A stretch of 29,824 nt of DNA from assembly GCA_964530225.1 (NCBI GenBank), contig CAZHBA010000111.1, forward strand, positions 1-29,824, in the 5' to 3' direction. This stretch comes from CAZHBA01 sp964530225. Lineage in GTDB: Bacteria > Pseudomonadota > Alphaproteobacteria > UBA6615. A model generated the notes under the pieces. That model did no database searches. It had not been told where the DNA came from and worked only from the letters and a program-made list of their open reading frames with translations. Numbering within the stretch: the stretch's first letter is position 1; each line of letters starts with the position of its first letter. Made by a program: the position numbers and the translations under genes. Shown piece after piece: positions 1 to 6,612 of this stretch.

Positions 1-28
1 TGACTACCCTAGATAACGGTGCGAAAAA

Positions 29-105
29 TGGTAGCGGAGGAGGGACTTGAACCCCCGACACGAGGATTATGATTCCCCTGCTCTAACCAGCTGAGCTACT
101 CCGCC
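29..105 (-). tRNA. tRNA-Met (anticodon CAT)
   Basis: The reverse complement folds as a complete cloverleaf. The acceptor arm GGCGGAG pairs with CTCCGCT (closing pair G-U), the D stem is GCTC/GAGC, the anticodon stem is GGGGA/TCCTC, and the T arm is GGGGG-TTCAAGT-CCCTC. Discriminator A is followed by an encoded CCA at 29-31. The anticodon loop ATCATAA puts CAT at 69-71. The first pair is not the C1-A72 mismatch of initiator tRNA, so this is an elongator-type tRNA. Elongator Met is my call because the body resembles alphaproteobacterial tRNA-Met. A CAT tRNA could also be Ile2 (lysidine-modified), which sequence reading alone does not fully exclude. Confidence 0.93.
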
Positions 106-124
106 CAATGTCACGAGAGACCGC

Positions 125-154
125 GATATAGTCAGCCCCCATATAGGGTGTCAA
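125..154 (-). promoter_or_regulatory. Sigma70-type promoter of the tRNA gene
   Basis: On the minus strand, a perfect -35 TTGACA (149-154) is followed by an 18-nt spacer and a -10-like TATATC (125-130). The expected start is near 118, about a dozen nucleotides before the mature tRNA 5' end at 105. A consensus -35 fits a strongly expressed tRNA gene. The assignment rests on pattern and position only. Confidence 0.65.
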
Positions 155-198
155 GCGGCATGGCACCAAACCGGGGGTTAGACCTTGCCCACTGCCAT

Positions 199-1134
199 TT
201 AGGCCTTTTCGGGTAGTTGCGCCGGGCGGCGGCTGCGGCCCATCAGAACGATACCGACGGCAATCAGCACAAAGGCGATGGCGTGAAAAGCCTCAAACTG
301 TTCACCGAGAACGACGATCGCCAGCACTGTGGTAAACACGGCGCGGATATAGTTCGACATGCTGGCCTTGTTGGCGCCCAGCGTGAGTACAGCGGTATTG
401 AGAAAGCCGATGGCGAACACGCCAACAACGACGCCAATCCAGGCGATGGTGGCGAACGCCTGCCCGGTCAGCGGCACCGGCTTGTAGATAATCATCTCGA
501 CCACATAGATCGGCAGGATGACCATACCGCCGAACAACTGTGTGCCAATAAGGATCACCGGACCGGGTAGCCCCTTCGGCAAGCGCCGTAGCAGCACGTT
601 GTGCAGCGCGAAGCCGAACATTGCCGACAGCATAATCAGATCGCCGGTATTGGGGCGGAAACCGAGTAACACGCCGACGTCGCCGGCCGACAGGATCACC
701 AGCACTCCCAACATGGCGATAACAATACCAAGCGCCTGTGCCCGGCTGATCAGGTCCGACAGCAGCAGGTAGGAAAGGATCGCTGTCGCCACCGGCTGCG
801 CGGTAGCGACGATGCCGCCATTCATGGCGGTGGTGAAGTTGTAGGCCAGATAGACCGAAGCGTTGCCCAGCGGCGCCATCGCCGCTCCCATCACCAGGAA
901 CACTTTCCAGTTTCGGCGGATTAGCGGCCAGGCCACCATGAACTGCCGCCCGTACAGGGGCATCAGCACCGAAACGGCGACGACGATGCGCCAAAAGCCC
1001 AGCCCCATCGGCGGCAGATCGCCCTGGACGGACCGGCCGACGACGTGGTTTGAAGCCAGAATAAACGCCGACGCCAGCAGCAACGCATACGGCCACAGGC
1101 CGGTGGCGTACCGGCTCTGGGGCGCATCGCTCAT
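199..1134 (-). CDS. DMT superfamily transporter (EamA family)
   Basis: This 311-residue, highly hydrophobic inner-membrane protein has about ten predicted membrane helices arranged as two EamA repeats (roughly residues 13-150 and 165-298). The N-terminal repeat carries the usual first-helix ASNHVVGR segment, and the C-terminal repeat ends in the typical VLGEQF...GIVLMGR pattern. DMT/EamA proteins usually export metabolites or amino acids. The substrate cannot be read from sequence. The start is an ATG with only a weak ribosome site. It lies 30 nt downstream of the RidA-like gene and may be the last protein gene of an mnmA-hydrolase-ridA-exporter transcription unit before tRNA-Met. The family call is firm; the operon is inferred from spacing. 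Confidence 0.9.
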   Translation of the reverse strand: MSDAPQSRYATGLWPYALLLASAFILASNHVVGRSVQGDLPPMGLGFWRIVVAVSVLMPLYGRQFMVAWPLIRRNWKVFLVMGAAMAPLGNASVYLAYNFTTAMNGGIVATAQPVATAILSYLLLSDLISRAQALGIVIAMLGVLVILSAGDVGVLLGFRPNTGDLIMLSAMFGFALHNVLLRRLPKGLPGPVILIGTQLFGGMVILPIYVVEMIIYKPVPLTGQAFATIAWIGVVVGVFAIGFLNTAVLTLGANKASMSNYIRAVFTTVLAIVVLGEQFEAFHAIAFVLIAVGIVLMGRSRRPAQLPEKA

Positions 1135-1164
1135 TCAGGAACAGGCTGTTATCTGACGGTGGAG

Positions 1165-1557
1165 TTAGTCTGCCTTGGCGGCGATGGTCTCCATCTCGAC
1201 CACCCATTGCGGGTTAGCGAGCTGGCTGATGACCAGCCAGGTCGAGGGCGGTGTGTGGTCTGGGCTCAAGTATTTTTTACGGTGCGCCATAACGTGGGGC
1301 AGGCCGCTGGGATCGGTCGAATAGACGTTGATACGCACAATATCTTCAACGCCGAAGCCGGCATCGTTGAGGATAGCAATAGTGCTCTGCCAAATCTGGT
1401 CGTGTTGCGCTTCAAAGCCTTCGGGCACGCTGCCGTCAGGCGCCGTACCAACCTGGCCGGCGGTGACCAGCCAGCGCGCATTGGCGGGCACTTCAACGGA
1501 ATGGCTGTACATCCCAGCGGGCGGCGCGATGGTCGACGGATTGCGGGTGGTCAGCAT
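1165..1557 (-). CDS. RidA/YjgF/UK114 family protein, lacking the RidA arginine
   Basis: This 130-residue single-domain protein has the Rid fold landmarks: LVTAGQVG near residue 30, the VEDIVRINVY strand in the middle, and a C-terminal VVEMETIA strand. True RidA enzymes hydrolyse reactive enamines and imines (for example 2-aminoacrylate from PLP enzymes) and need an arginine in a conserved ARS motif. Here the equivalent stretch reads PPSTW, so that arginine is replaced by Ser or Thr. The protein therefore probably belongs to another Rid subgroup with a different or unknown activity. The start is well supported: ATG at 1557 is preceded by AGGAG with 8 nt spacing. It lies between an alpha/beta hydrolase and an EamA exporter, which suggests a small-molecule detoxification or degradation role, but no substrate is indicated. 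Confidence 0.88.
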   Translation of the reverse strand: MLTTRNPSTIAPPAGMYSHSVEVPANARWLVTAGQVGTAPDGSVPEGFEAQHDQIWQSTIAILNDAGFGVEDIVRINVYSTDPSGLPHVMAHRKKYLSPDHTPPSTWLVISQLANPQWVVEMETIAAKAD

Positions 1558-1659
1558 GATGTTTTCTCCTAGCTATAGGTTTTTGTCGCCAGTGCAGGCA
1601 AACACCGGCACTTGGAACAGTTTACGAAATTTCTCGCCCCGTGGGCAGGGAAATCCACA

Positions 1660-2376
1660 CTACAGAGACAGCAGGTGTTCTGTCAGTTCCTTGGGCGCGG
1701 AAAAGAACGGCGAGTGCGAGGTATCCATAGTGATAACCCGCTGGCACAGCACCGCAGCCACCATCTGGCGCTGCATTTCGATGGGAATGGCGCCGTCCTT
1801 CAGGCATTCGATGAACACCCGCGGCACGCTGCCGTAGTTAGCGGCGCTGAGGTGCACCTTGGCGGTAACTATTTCCGACGCCTGGGGCACCAGGTTCGCC
1901 TTCGCCGTGGCGATGTCGCCGTCACTGCAATCGCCATAGAACAGCGGCACGATCATATCGTCGCGCACCGTCGCCGCCAGATCGTCGTCGGTCGGCACCC
2001 GCGCCTGCATGACCGCTGGGTTGTCATCGACCCGCGCCGACACGTCGGCGCGCGATTCGCCATCCCTCGGCAACATCGCGGCCAGGAACACAAGGCTCTT
2101 GATCTTGTCGGCGCGGTCCTCGGCAGCCTGACTGATGGTCATGCCGCCCAGGCTGTGGCCAACCAGGATCACCGGCTCGCTCTGGGTGTCGATAACGCTG
2201 CACACATGGTCGACATAGCTGGCCAGCGTAATCTCCTCGCGCAACACCGGATTATTGCCGTGGCCCGGCAGGTCGACCGCCACTACCGTATGGCCCGCTG
2301 CCTCGAGTAACGGCGTTACCTTGGCGTAGCACCAGGCGCCGTGATAGGCACCGTGGACTAGAACAAAGGTGCTCAT
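1660..2376 (-). CDS. Alpha/beta hydrolase, plant methylesterase/hydroxynitrile-lyase-like
   Basis: This 238-residue cytoplasmic alpha/beta hydrolase begins directly with strand FVLVHGAYHGAWCY, which carries the oxyanion region. The nucleophile elbow GHSLGG puts the catalytic Ser at residue 75. The likely acid is Asp194 (CLKDGAIP) and the likely catalytic His is His221 (TSHSPFFSAP). The HGAYHGAWCW-like start, the VDLPGHG loop and the HSPF ending resemble the MES/SABP2/hydroxynitrile lyase group, whose members cleave methyl esters or cyanohydrins. Bacterial members mostly have unknown substrates. Its ATG overlaps the mnmA stop (ATGA, 4 nt), so translation is probably coupled to mnmA. The RidA-like gene follows after about 100 nt. 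Confidence is high for the fold and catalytic residues, low for the substrate. Confidence 0.88.
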   Translation of the reverse strand: MSTFVLVHGAYHGAWCYAKVTPLLEAAGHTVVAVDLPGHGNNPVLREEITLASYVDHVCSVIDTQSEPVILVGHSLGGMTISQAAEDRADKIKSLVFLAAMLPRDGESRADVSARVDDNPAVMQARVPTDDDLAATVRDDMIVPLFYGDCSDGDIATAKANLVPQASEIVTAKVHLSAANYGSVPRVFIECLKDGAIPIEMQRQMVAAVLCQRVITMDTSHSPFFSAPKELTEHLLSL

Positions 2377-3515
2377 TCCGCCGCCTGTGTCAGTTCTTCG
2401 CGTACGATCCAGCCTCCGCCGAGCAGCTGCGTACCGTCGTAGAATACCGCCGCCTGGCCCGGTGCAATACCGTATTCGGGCACCGCCAGTTCGACTAGGC
2501 CCGCGCCATCGGGCCGACCAGAGAACCGCGCCGGCAGGGGATCCTGGGTCGAACGCAACTTGACCGTAATATCGATGCCATCCGCCAGCGCTTGCACGCC
2601 CGCGCCCAGCCAGTTGATACCGCTAACCGGCACCTGCGTCACCGCCAGCGCCAAGCGCGGACCGACCACGACCCGGTTCGAGACCGTATCGATACGCACT
2701 ACGTAAAGCGCCGCCTCGCGGCCGCCAATGCCGAGGCCGCGGCGCTGACCAACCGTGTAATAAATAATGCCCTTATGATGGCCCACGACGGTCCCATCAA
2801 CATGGACGATATCACCGGGTTCACCCGCCTCCGGGCGTAGGCGTTCGACGATACTGGCGTAATTACCACCCGGAGCAAAGCAGATGTCCTGGCTGTCGGG
2901 CTTGTCCGCAGTAACCAGCTGGTAGCGGCGCGCCAGCGCGCGCACCGCATCCTTCGGCAGATCGCCCAAGGGAAAGCGTAAGAAGCCGATCTGTTCCGGT
3001 GTCGTCGCGAACAGGAAGTAACTCTGATCTCGGCTGGTGTCAGTGGCCCGGTGCAATTGCGGGCCATCGGGGCCATCGAAGCGGCGAATGTAGTGGCCGG
3101 TCGCCAGCACGTCAGCCTCGATATCGTGCGCCGCCGCCAGCAGGTCACGGAATTTCACCGTCTGGTTGCAAGCGACACATGGGATCGGCGTTTCGCCGCG
3201 CACATAGGCATCAACAAAAGTCTCGATGACATCGGCGCTAAACCGGCCCTCATAGTCGAGCACGTAATGGGGAATATTCAGCCGATCGGCGACCCGGCCG
3301 GCGTCGTAGATGTCCTGGCCGGCGCAACAGGCTTTTGCCTTACCGGTCGCCTGCCCGTTGTCGTAGAGCTGCAGCGAGATGCCTATCACATCATAGCCCT
3401 GGTCGCGTAACAGGGCAGCTGTCACTGAACTGTCTACACCACCCGACATGGCGACAACGACGCGGGTGTCCTTGGGTAATTTGGCTATACCCAGGCTATT
3501 TAGCGGCTTGGTCAT
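2373..3515 (-). CDS. mnmA: tRNA-specific 2-thiouridylase MnmA
   Basis: This enzyme adds sulfur to U34 of tRNA-Lys, -Glu and -Gln, using ATP to adenylate the base and a persulfide relayed from a cysteine desulfurase. The start used is ATG at 3515 (380 residues); a TTG three codons upstream is less likely. Visible motifs, numbered from that ATG, are the PP-loop SGGVDSS at about residues 24-30, the catalytic cysteine in PIPCVACN (the Cys before Asn, residue 116), the second catalytic cysteine in SQDICFAP (residue 212), and the VGQRRGLGIGG tRNA-binding segment near 255-265. Length is normal for the family. There is no good ribosome site before the ATG, and a -10-like TATATT lies only 7 nt upstream, so the mRNA may be leaderless. 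A sulfur donor could be one of the desulfurases encoded about 8-10 kb away in this window. Confidence 0.97.
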   Translation of the reverse strand: MTKPLNSLGIAKLPKDTRVVVAMSGGVDSSVTAALLRDQGYDVIGISLQLYDNGQATGKAKACCAGQDIYDAGRVADRLNIPHYVLDYEGRFSADVIETFVDAYVRGETPIPCVACNQTVKFRDLLAAAHDIEADVLATGHYIRRFDGPDGPQLHRATDTSRDQSYFLFATTPEQIGFLRFPLGDLPKDAVRALARRYQLVTADKPDSQDICFAPGGNYASIVERLRPEAGEPGDIVHVDGTVVGHHKGIIYYTVGQRRGLGIGGREAALYVVRIDTVSNRVVVGPRLALAVTQVPVSGINWLGAGVQALADGIDITVKLRSTQDPLPARFSGRPDGAGLVELAVPEYGIAPGQAAVFYDGTQLLGGGWIVREELTQAAE

Positions 3516-3522
3516 GACCGAC

Positions 3523-3550
3523 AATATAGGCGCACAGCCACCCTCGGCAA
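3523..3550 (-). promoter_or_regulatory. Candidate mnmA promoter giving a leaderless mRNA
   Basis: The minus strand has TTGCCG (3545-3550), a 16-nt spacer and TATATT (3523-3528). The expected start site falls at or next to the A of the mnmA ATG (3515), with no Shine-Dalgarno sequence between. Only four of six -35 bases match consensus, so this is a tentative call. Confidence 0.35.
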
Positions 3551-3659
3551 ATAGCGGCGATTAGCGACACATTATCCTCAACCAGGAGCCCTAACCCTTG
3601 AGCAACGGGCCCAAAGGTCTTTTTGGTGAGGGCAGGAAATGGTCCCACAAGGAGCGTTC

Positions 3660-4043
3660 ATGTGTATTTTGGCCACCATAACCGCTGTAGTTGGGGCCCT
3701 CTTTGCGATCGGAACGCCGGCGCACGCCGGTCTGCACGCTAAAGTCGCCACCCGCGCGGCAATCGCCGACAATAATGCCCACCTGGCCTGTTTCGATGAG
3801 CTGGCGGTCTCGACATCCGATACCTCGGCCCTGACCCCGGATACAGCAGAGGCGCTAAAAAAGGAATTTTGCTTCGATCCTGGCCCGATGAGCGGACTCT
3901 TTACCTTCCGGTTTTCGATCAGCGGCGATCTCTGTACCGGGGCCGAGCTGCTGACGCAGGCGCAGACCAGCATGGTGCGCTCCAGGCTAGCCAAGGACCA
4001 CTACTCGGTTACGCAAGGCGCCGACACCACGCCGGTGCTATAG
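3660..4043 (+). CDS. Small exported protein of unknown function, possibly truncated by an in-frame TAG
   Basis: I do not recognise this gene. Of two in-frame ATGs I chose 3660, because AAGGAG lies 5 nt upstream of it (3649-3654). The product is 127 residues with a clear Sec signal peptide: a hydrophobic run over residues 3-18 and a cleavage site after AHA (residue 23). The mature part has three cysteines (44, 71, 92). It contains HLACFDELA, close to the RLACYDxLA motif seen near the N-terminus of many proteobacterial exported proteins. The frame does not end naturally at TAG 4041: the next 25 codons, up to TAA 4119, read DDGRVRSVNEHIIIEVTAHG and so on, which looks like a terminal beta-strand. 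It could be an intact short protein, a recent nonsense mutant, or a readthrough case. It is the only plus-strand gene in this part of the window and stands alone between mnmA and tenA. Confidence 0.6.
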   Translation: MCILATITAVVGALFAIGTPAHAGLHAKVATRAAIADNNAHLACFDELAVSTSDTSALTPDTAEALKKEFCFDPGPMSGLFTFRFSISGDLCTGAELLTQAQTSMVRSRLAKDHYSVTQGADTTPVL

Positions 4044-4193
4044 GACGATGGCCGCGTACGCAGCGTTAACGAACACATTATTATCGAGGTTACTGCGCAC
4101 GGCGCGCCGCCAACTCGGTAAGGCGACCTCTCATCCAAAGCACTTCATCCTAAACTTGTCGAGGACGAGGTACTCACAGCAATCACACCCCAT

Positions 4194-4260
4194 CTCCCCC
4201 ATACAGGAGGGGGAGTTAAAACGGCGATTGACGCTCGGTGCCAAGTCCCCCTTGCGGGAG
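4194..4260. repeat. Pair of GC-rich intergenic hairpins (REP-like)
   Basis: The spacer between the small exported gene and tenA holds two compact palindromes. The first is CTCCCCC (4194-4200), an 8-nt loop, and GGGGGAG (4209-4215). The second, read on the minus strand, is CTCCC (4256-4260), a GCAA tetraloop (4252-4255) and GGGGG (4247-4251), 17 nt past the tenA stop. Neither is followed by a T-run, so they are not typical intrinsic terminators. They may stabilise the 3' ends of the converging transcripts or be copies of a dispersed intergenic palindrome. The rest of 4044-4276 shows no convincing gene beyond the 25-codon extension after TAG 4041. Confidence 0.45.
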
Positions 4261-4276
4261 AAGATTTAGGTAAGGG

Positions 4277-4999
4277 TTAGTTAGTAATATCTTCGTCCGC
4301 TTCGACCGCATCCAAACCCATCTGCCAAAAGCCCACTTCTAGCTGGGTCGCTTGCGCGAACGTCGCAGCGAGCTGGTGCACCCGGTCACCGCCAGCGCGT
4401 TCCTGCCACAAGCGGTCGAGCGTCTCGGCGTGATCACGGGCAACGTCTTGATATTTGTCGCCAGCATACATGGCAATCCAGGAGGCATAGGGATTACCCT
4501 CGAGCTTGGTGCCGGCATCGCCAGCGAGACGGGCGCCGATTTCGCCATAACCGATGACGCAGGGCGCCAGAGCCACGTAAAGATCGAGCAGGTCGCCCTG
4601 CAGCCCCCTCTCCAAAACGTAGCGGGTGTATGCCATCGTCGCCGAAGCCTCTGGCAACGTTTCCATGTCGTCCTGGTCGAGCCCCCAACCGGCGCAGTAA
4701 TCCACATGCAGCTTAATCTCGGTATCGATAATCGCCGACATGCCCGCCGCCGCGGCGCGGATTTCGGCCAAGGTAACAGCCTTGTAAGCGGCCAGCGCAT
4801 AGGCACGGGCAAAGTGGATGAGGAACAGATAATCCTGGCCCAAATAGCGGCGAAAGCAGGCCTCCGGCAACGTTCCCGCCGCCAACTGGACGACAAAAGG
4901 ATGAGCCACATAGGTCTGCCACGCCTCGGCCATCGCATCGCGCAACTGCGGGTATAGCTGATAATTGGGCAGATAATGGCTGAGAACAGCGGGAGCCAC
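4277..4999 (-). CDS. tenA: TenA family aminopyrimidine aminohydrolase (thiaminase II)
   Basis: This 240-residue, all-helical protein of the TenA/THI-4/PqqC fold salvages thiamine breakdown products by hydrolysing aminomethyl-pyrimidine to HMP, and can cleave thiamine. Key positions match the TenA_C type: Asp56 in RRYLGQDYLFL, the active-site Cys147 and Tyr151 in APCVIGYGEIG, and Glu221 in LEVGFWQM. Those residues argue against PqqC, which lacks the cysteine. The usual second tyrosine after QD is Phe59 here, a mild variation. The start is GTG at 4999, only 3 nt after the stop of the ferredoxin gene, so the two are probably translated together. This makes tenA the last gene of the Fe-S operon. 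No thi genes or TPP riboswitch are nearby. A link through ThiC, an Fe-S enzyme that makes HMP, is my inference. Confidence 0.92.
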   Translation of the reverse strand: MAPAVLSHYLPNYQLYPQLRDAMAEAWQTYVAHPFVVQLAAGTLPEACFRRYLGQDYLFLIHFARAYALAAYKAVTLAEIRAAAAGMSAIIDTEIKLHVDYCAGWGLDQDDMETLPEASATMAYTRYVLERGLQGDLLDLYVALAPCVIGYGEIGARLAGDAGTKLEGNPYASWIAMYAGDKYQDVARDHAETLDRLWQERAGGDRVHQLAATFAQATQLEVGFWQMGLDAVEADEDITN

Positions 5000-5002
5000 G
5001 GT

Positions 5003-5335
5003 CTATTCCAATAGCAAATTACGAGTCGGCGGCGGCAGCTTGACAGTCAGGCCATCCAACGCTTCAGTAATGATGATCTGGCAACACAGGCGCGACGTAC
5101 GGATCAGACCGAAAGCCAGGTCGAGCATATCTTCTTCGTCCTCTCTGGGTTCATCCAAACGGCCGAACCATTCCGGATCGATGACAACATGGCAGGTCGA
5201 GCACGCCATCGCGCCCTCGCACGCACCTTCGATGTCGATTTTATTGTCCAAGGCAATTTGCAGCAACGAATGACCCATAGGCGCATCGACCTCACGTCGC
5301 GTACCGTCGGGTTCAACGAAAATCATACGCGGCAT
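5003..5335 (-). CDS. fdx: [2Fe-2S] ferredoxin, adrenodoxin/Isc-Fdx type
   Basis: This 110-residue soluble electron carrier has the vertebrate/Isc-type spacing C-x5-C-x2-C-x36-C. The ligands are Cys39, Cys45 and Cys48 in GACEGAMACSTCHV, and Cys85 in RLCCQI (the Cys directly before QI; Cys84 is an extra neighbour). The acidic helix DEPREDEEDMLD (about residues 61-72) is the standard partner-docking surface of this class. In Fe-S assembly such ferredoxins supply electrons for persulfide reduction or cluster coupling. The start is ATG at 5335. The gene lies 32 nt after sufA and 3 nt before tenA on the same strand, which supports a role in the SUF pathway rather than in P450 or Rieske oxygenase chemistry. 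Confidence 0.95.
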   Translation of the reverse strand: MPRMIFVEPDGTRREVDAPMGHSLLQIALDNKIDIEGACEGAMACSTCHVVIDPEWFGRLDEPREDEEDMLDLAFGLIRTSRLCCQIIITEALDGLTVKLPPPTRNLLLE

Positions 5336-5367
5336 TGCGAAATAACCTTATTCTGCCGGCGTAATGG

Positions 5368-5703
5368 TTAGACGTGAAACGATTCCCCGCAACCACAGGT
5401 GCCCTTTGAGTTCGGGTTATTAAAGGTAAATCCAGTTTGGAACTTGCCTTCCTGGTAGTCCATCTCCGAGCCGATCAGAAACATGGTCGCCGCCGGATCG
5501 ATGAAGATGCGTACACCATCTTGTTCGATGACTTCTTCGAATCGGCGCTGTTCGGTGGCGTACTCGACGACATAGGACAGACCCGAGCAGCCGCGTGTGC
5601 TGATGCCAACGCATAGGCCTACCACACCTTCCTCGGCACGCGCCATTAAGCCTTTGGCGCGCTCGACCGCGGCATCGGTCATGGTGATGATCGAGGCTGC
5701 CAT
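5368..5703 (-). CDS. sufA: A-type Fe-S carrier SufA/IscA (HesB family)
   Basis: This 111-residue carrier holds and transfers Fe-S clusters to target enzymes. The three conserved cysteines are present: Cys39 in STRGCSGLSY and Cys103/Cys105 in the C-terminal GTCGCGESF. The middle shows the family patterns FIDPAA and GSEMDY. Its length is that of canonical SufA/IscA/ErpA. The name SufA is preferred because of its place in the SUF operon; sequence alone does not separate it from ErpA. The start is ATG at 5703, 38 nt after the sufT stop, and fdx follows 32 nt downstream. Confidence 0.95.
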   Translation of the reverse strand: MAASIITMTDAAVERAKGLMARAEEGVVGLCVGISTRGCSGLSYVVEYATEQRRFEEVIEQDGVRIFIDPAATMFLIGSEMDYQEGKFQTGFTFNNPNSKGTCGCGESFHV

Positions 5704-5741
5704 GTTCGTTTCGGTCCTTTCACTTACCTACCAAATACAAT

Positions 5742-6152
5742 TCAAAACAGGTCGAGCGCCAGTTTGGCCTCGTCGCTCAAGCGGTCCGGAGTCCATTGCG
5801 GCTCCCACACCAGATGGACTTCCGCTTCACCGACACCCTCGGCCCCAGCCACCGTATCAGCCACCCACACTGGCAAATCGCCAGCCACAGGGCAGGCCGG
5901 AGTGGTCAACGTCATCTCGACCCGCACCGAACCATCGGATTTTATCTCCAGATCGTAAACAAGTCCTAAATCATAGATGTTTACCGGTATCTCCGGGTCG
6001 AAAACCATGCGCAGTGCAGCAATCACGGCTTCTTTATCGGCTATTTCGGCATTGGCCGGCAGCGGCTCGCCGGCGCGCGCAACAACCACCTCACCGGGTT
6101 TTACGGCGTCGGGCATAAAATCGGTGAGGCCGGGTCCGTTTTCGTTCATCAT
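5742..6152 (-). CDS. sufT: SUF system protein SufT (DUF59/MIP18 family)
   Basis: This 136-residue protein consists of a short N-terminal extension followed by a DUF59 domain. It contains DPEIPVNIYDLGLVYDLEI and the conserved TTPACPVAGDLP with the family cysteine, and ends in VWEPQWTPDRLSDEAK, which is typical of SufT. SufT/MIP18 proteins help mature Fe-S proteins, especially under high demand, although the mechanism is unsettled. I start it at ATG 6152 (adjacent ATG at 6149), 7 nt after the sufU stop. The longer frame from 6200 would run into sufU and its extra residues look non-coding. It is the ninth gene of the SUF operon in transcription order, counting cysE as the first. Confidence 0.93.
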   Translation of the reverse strand: MMNENGPGLTDFMPDAVKPGEVVVARAGEPLPANAEIADKEAVIAALRMVFDPEIPVNIYDLGLVYDLEIKSDGSVRVEMTLTTPACPVAGDLPVWVADTVAGAEGVGEAEVHLVWEPQWTPDRLSDEAKLALDLF

Positions 6153-6159
6153 TAGGTAC

Positions 6160-6612
6160 CTATTCGGTCGACACTTCGCCATCGCCGGCGAGCGCGGCAA
6201 CCAAGGTATGCCACGGCAGGGTAGCGCATTTAACCCGGGTCGGATAATCGCGTACGCCCGATAACACCTTTAGCTTATCGAGCTCATCGTCAACGGCGGT
6301 GCCATCGCCTTCGCCGGTGCACATTTCATGGAAAGCCTCGAACAACTCCCGGGCTTTGGCCTCCGTCCTACCTTTGACCAGTTCGGTCATCATCGACGCC
6401 GAGGCGACCGAGATCGCACACCCCCTGCCGACGAAAGCAGCGTCTTCAACCAATCCGTCAGTGTCGAGTTTAAGATAGACCGTTAACTGATCGCCACACA
6501 GCGGATTATTACCGTGCGCCACGGCCGTCGCTTCACCTGACGTGCGGAAATTTCGCGGATTCTTGCCGTGGTCGAGGATGACCTCCTGATAGAGCTCGCG
6601 CAGATCGTTCAT
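6160..6612 (-). CDS. sufU: SufU, NifU-like sulfur acceptor/scaffold protein
   Basis: This 150-residue SufU-type protein has its zinc and sulfur-acceptor residues in place: Cys39 and Asp41 in NNPLCGDQL, Cys65 in GRGCAIS, and Cys129 in RVKCATLPWHTL. The roughly 20-residue insertion before the last cysteine (about 100-125) is the feature that separates SufU from IscU. SufU takes the persulfide from SufS by zinc-ligand exchange, so it does the job SufE does in E. coli; no sufE is present in this window. Its ATG overlaps the sufS stop by one base (TAATG), which implies coupled translation of enzyme and partner. Confidence 0.95.
   Translation of the reverse strand: MNDLRELYQEVILDHGKNPRNFRTSGEATAVAHGNNPLCGDQLTVYLKLDTDGLVEDAAFVGRGCAISVASASMMTELVKGRTEAKARELFEAFHEMCTGEGDGTAVDDELDKLKVLSGVRDYPTRVKCATLPWHTLVAALAGDGEVSTE

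Noticed and set aside
1575..1625. Intrinsic terminator between the hydrolase and the RidA-like gene
   Set aside because: AGTGC/GCACT arms exist (around 1590-1615), but the 12-nt loop and lack of a U-run on the minus strand make it unconvincing.
3578..3994. 138-codon minus-strand frame opposite the small exported gene
   Set aside because: The plus-strand gene has a strong ribosome site and signal peptide; the opposite frame has neither and reads as low-complexity shadow.
4048..4269. 73-codon plus-strand frame after the small exported gene
   Set aside because: It overlaps the likely extension of that gene in another frame and runs through both hairpins. There is no ribosome site and the composition looks random.
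4980..5370. TPP riboswitch near tenA
   Set aside because: tenA starts 3 nt after the ferredoxin stop, leaving no leader, and no thi-box-like conserved segments are visible upstream.
6153..6200. Longer version of sufT starting at 6200
   Set aside because: It would overlap the end of sufU by 41 nt with low-quality sequence. ATG 6152 sits just after the sufU stop.
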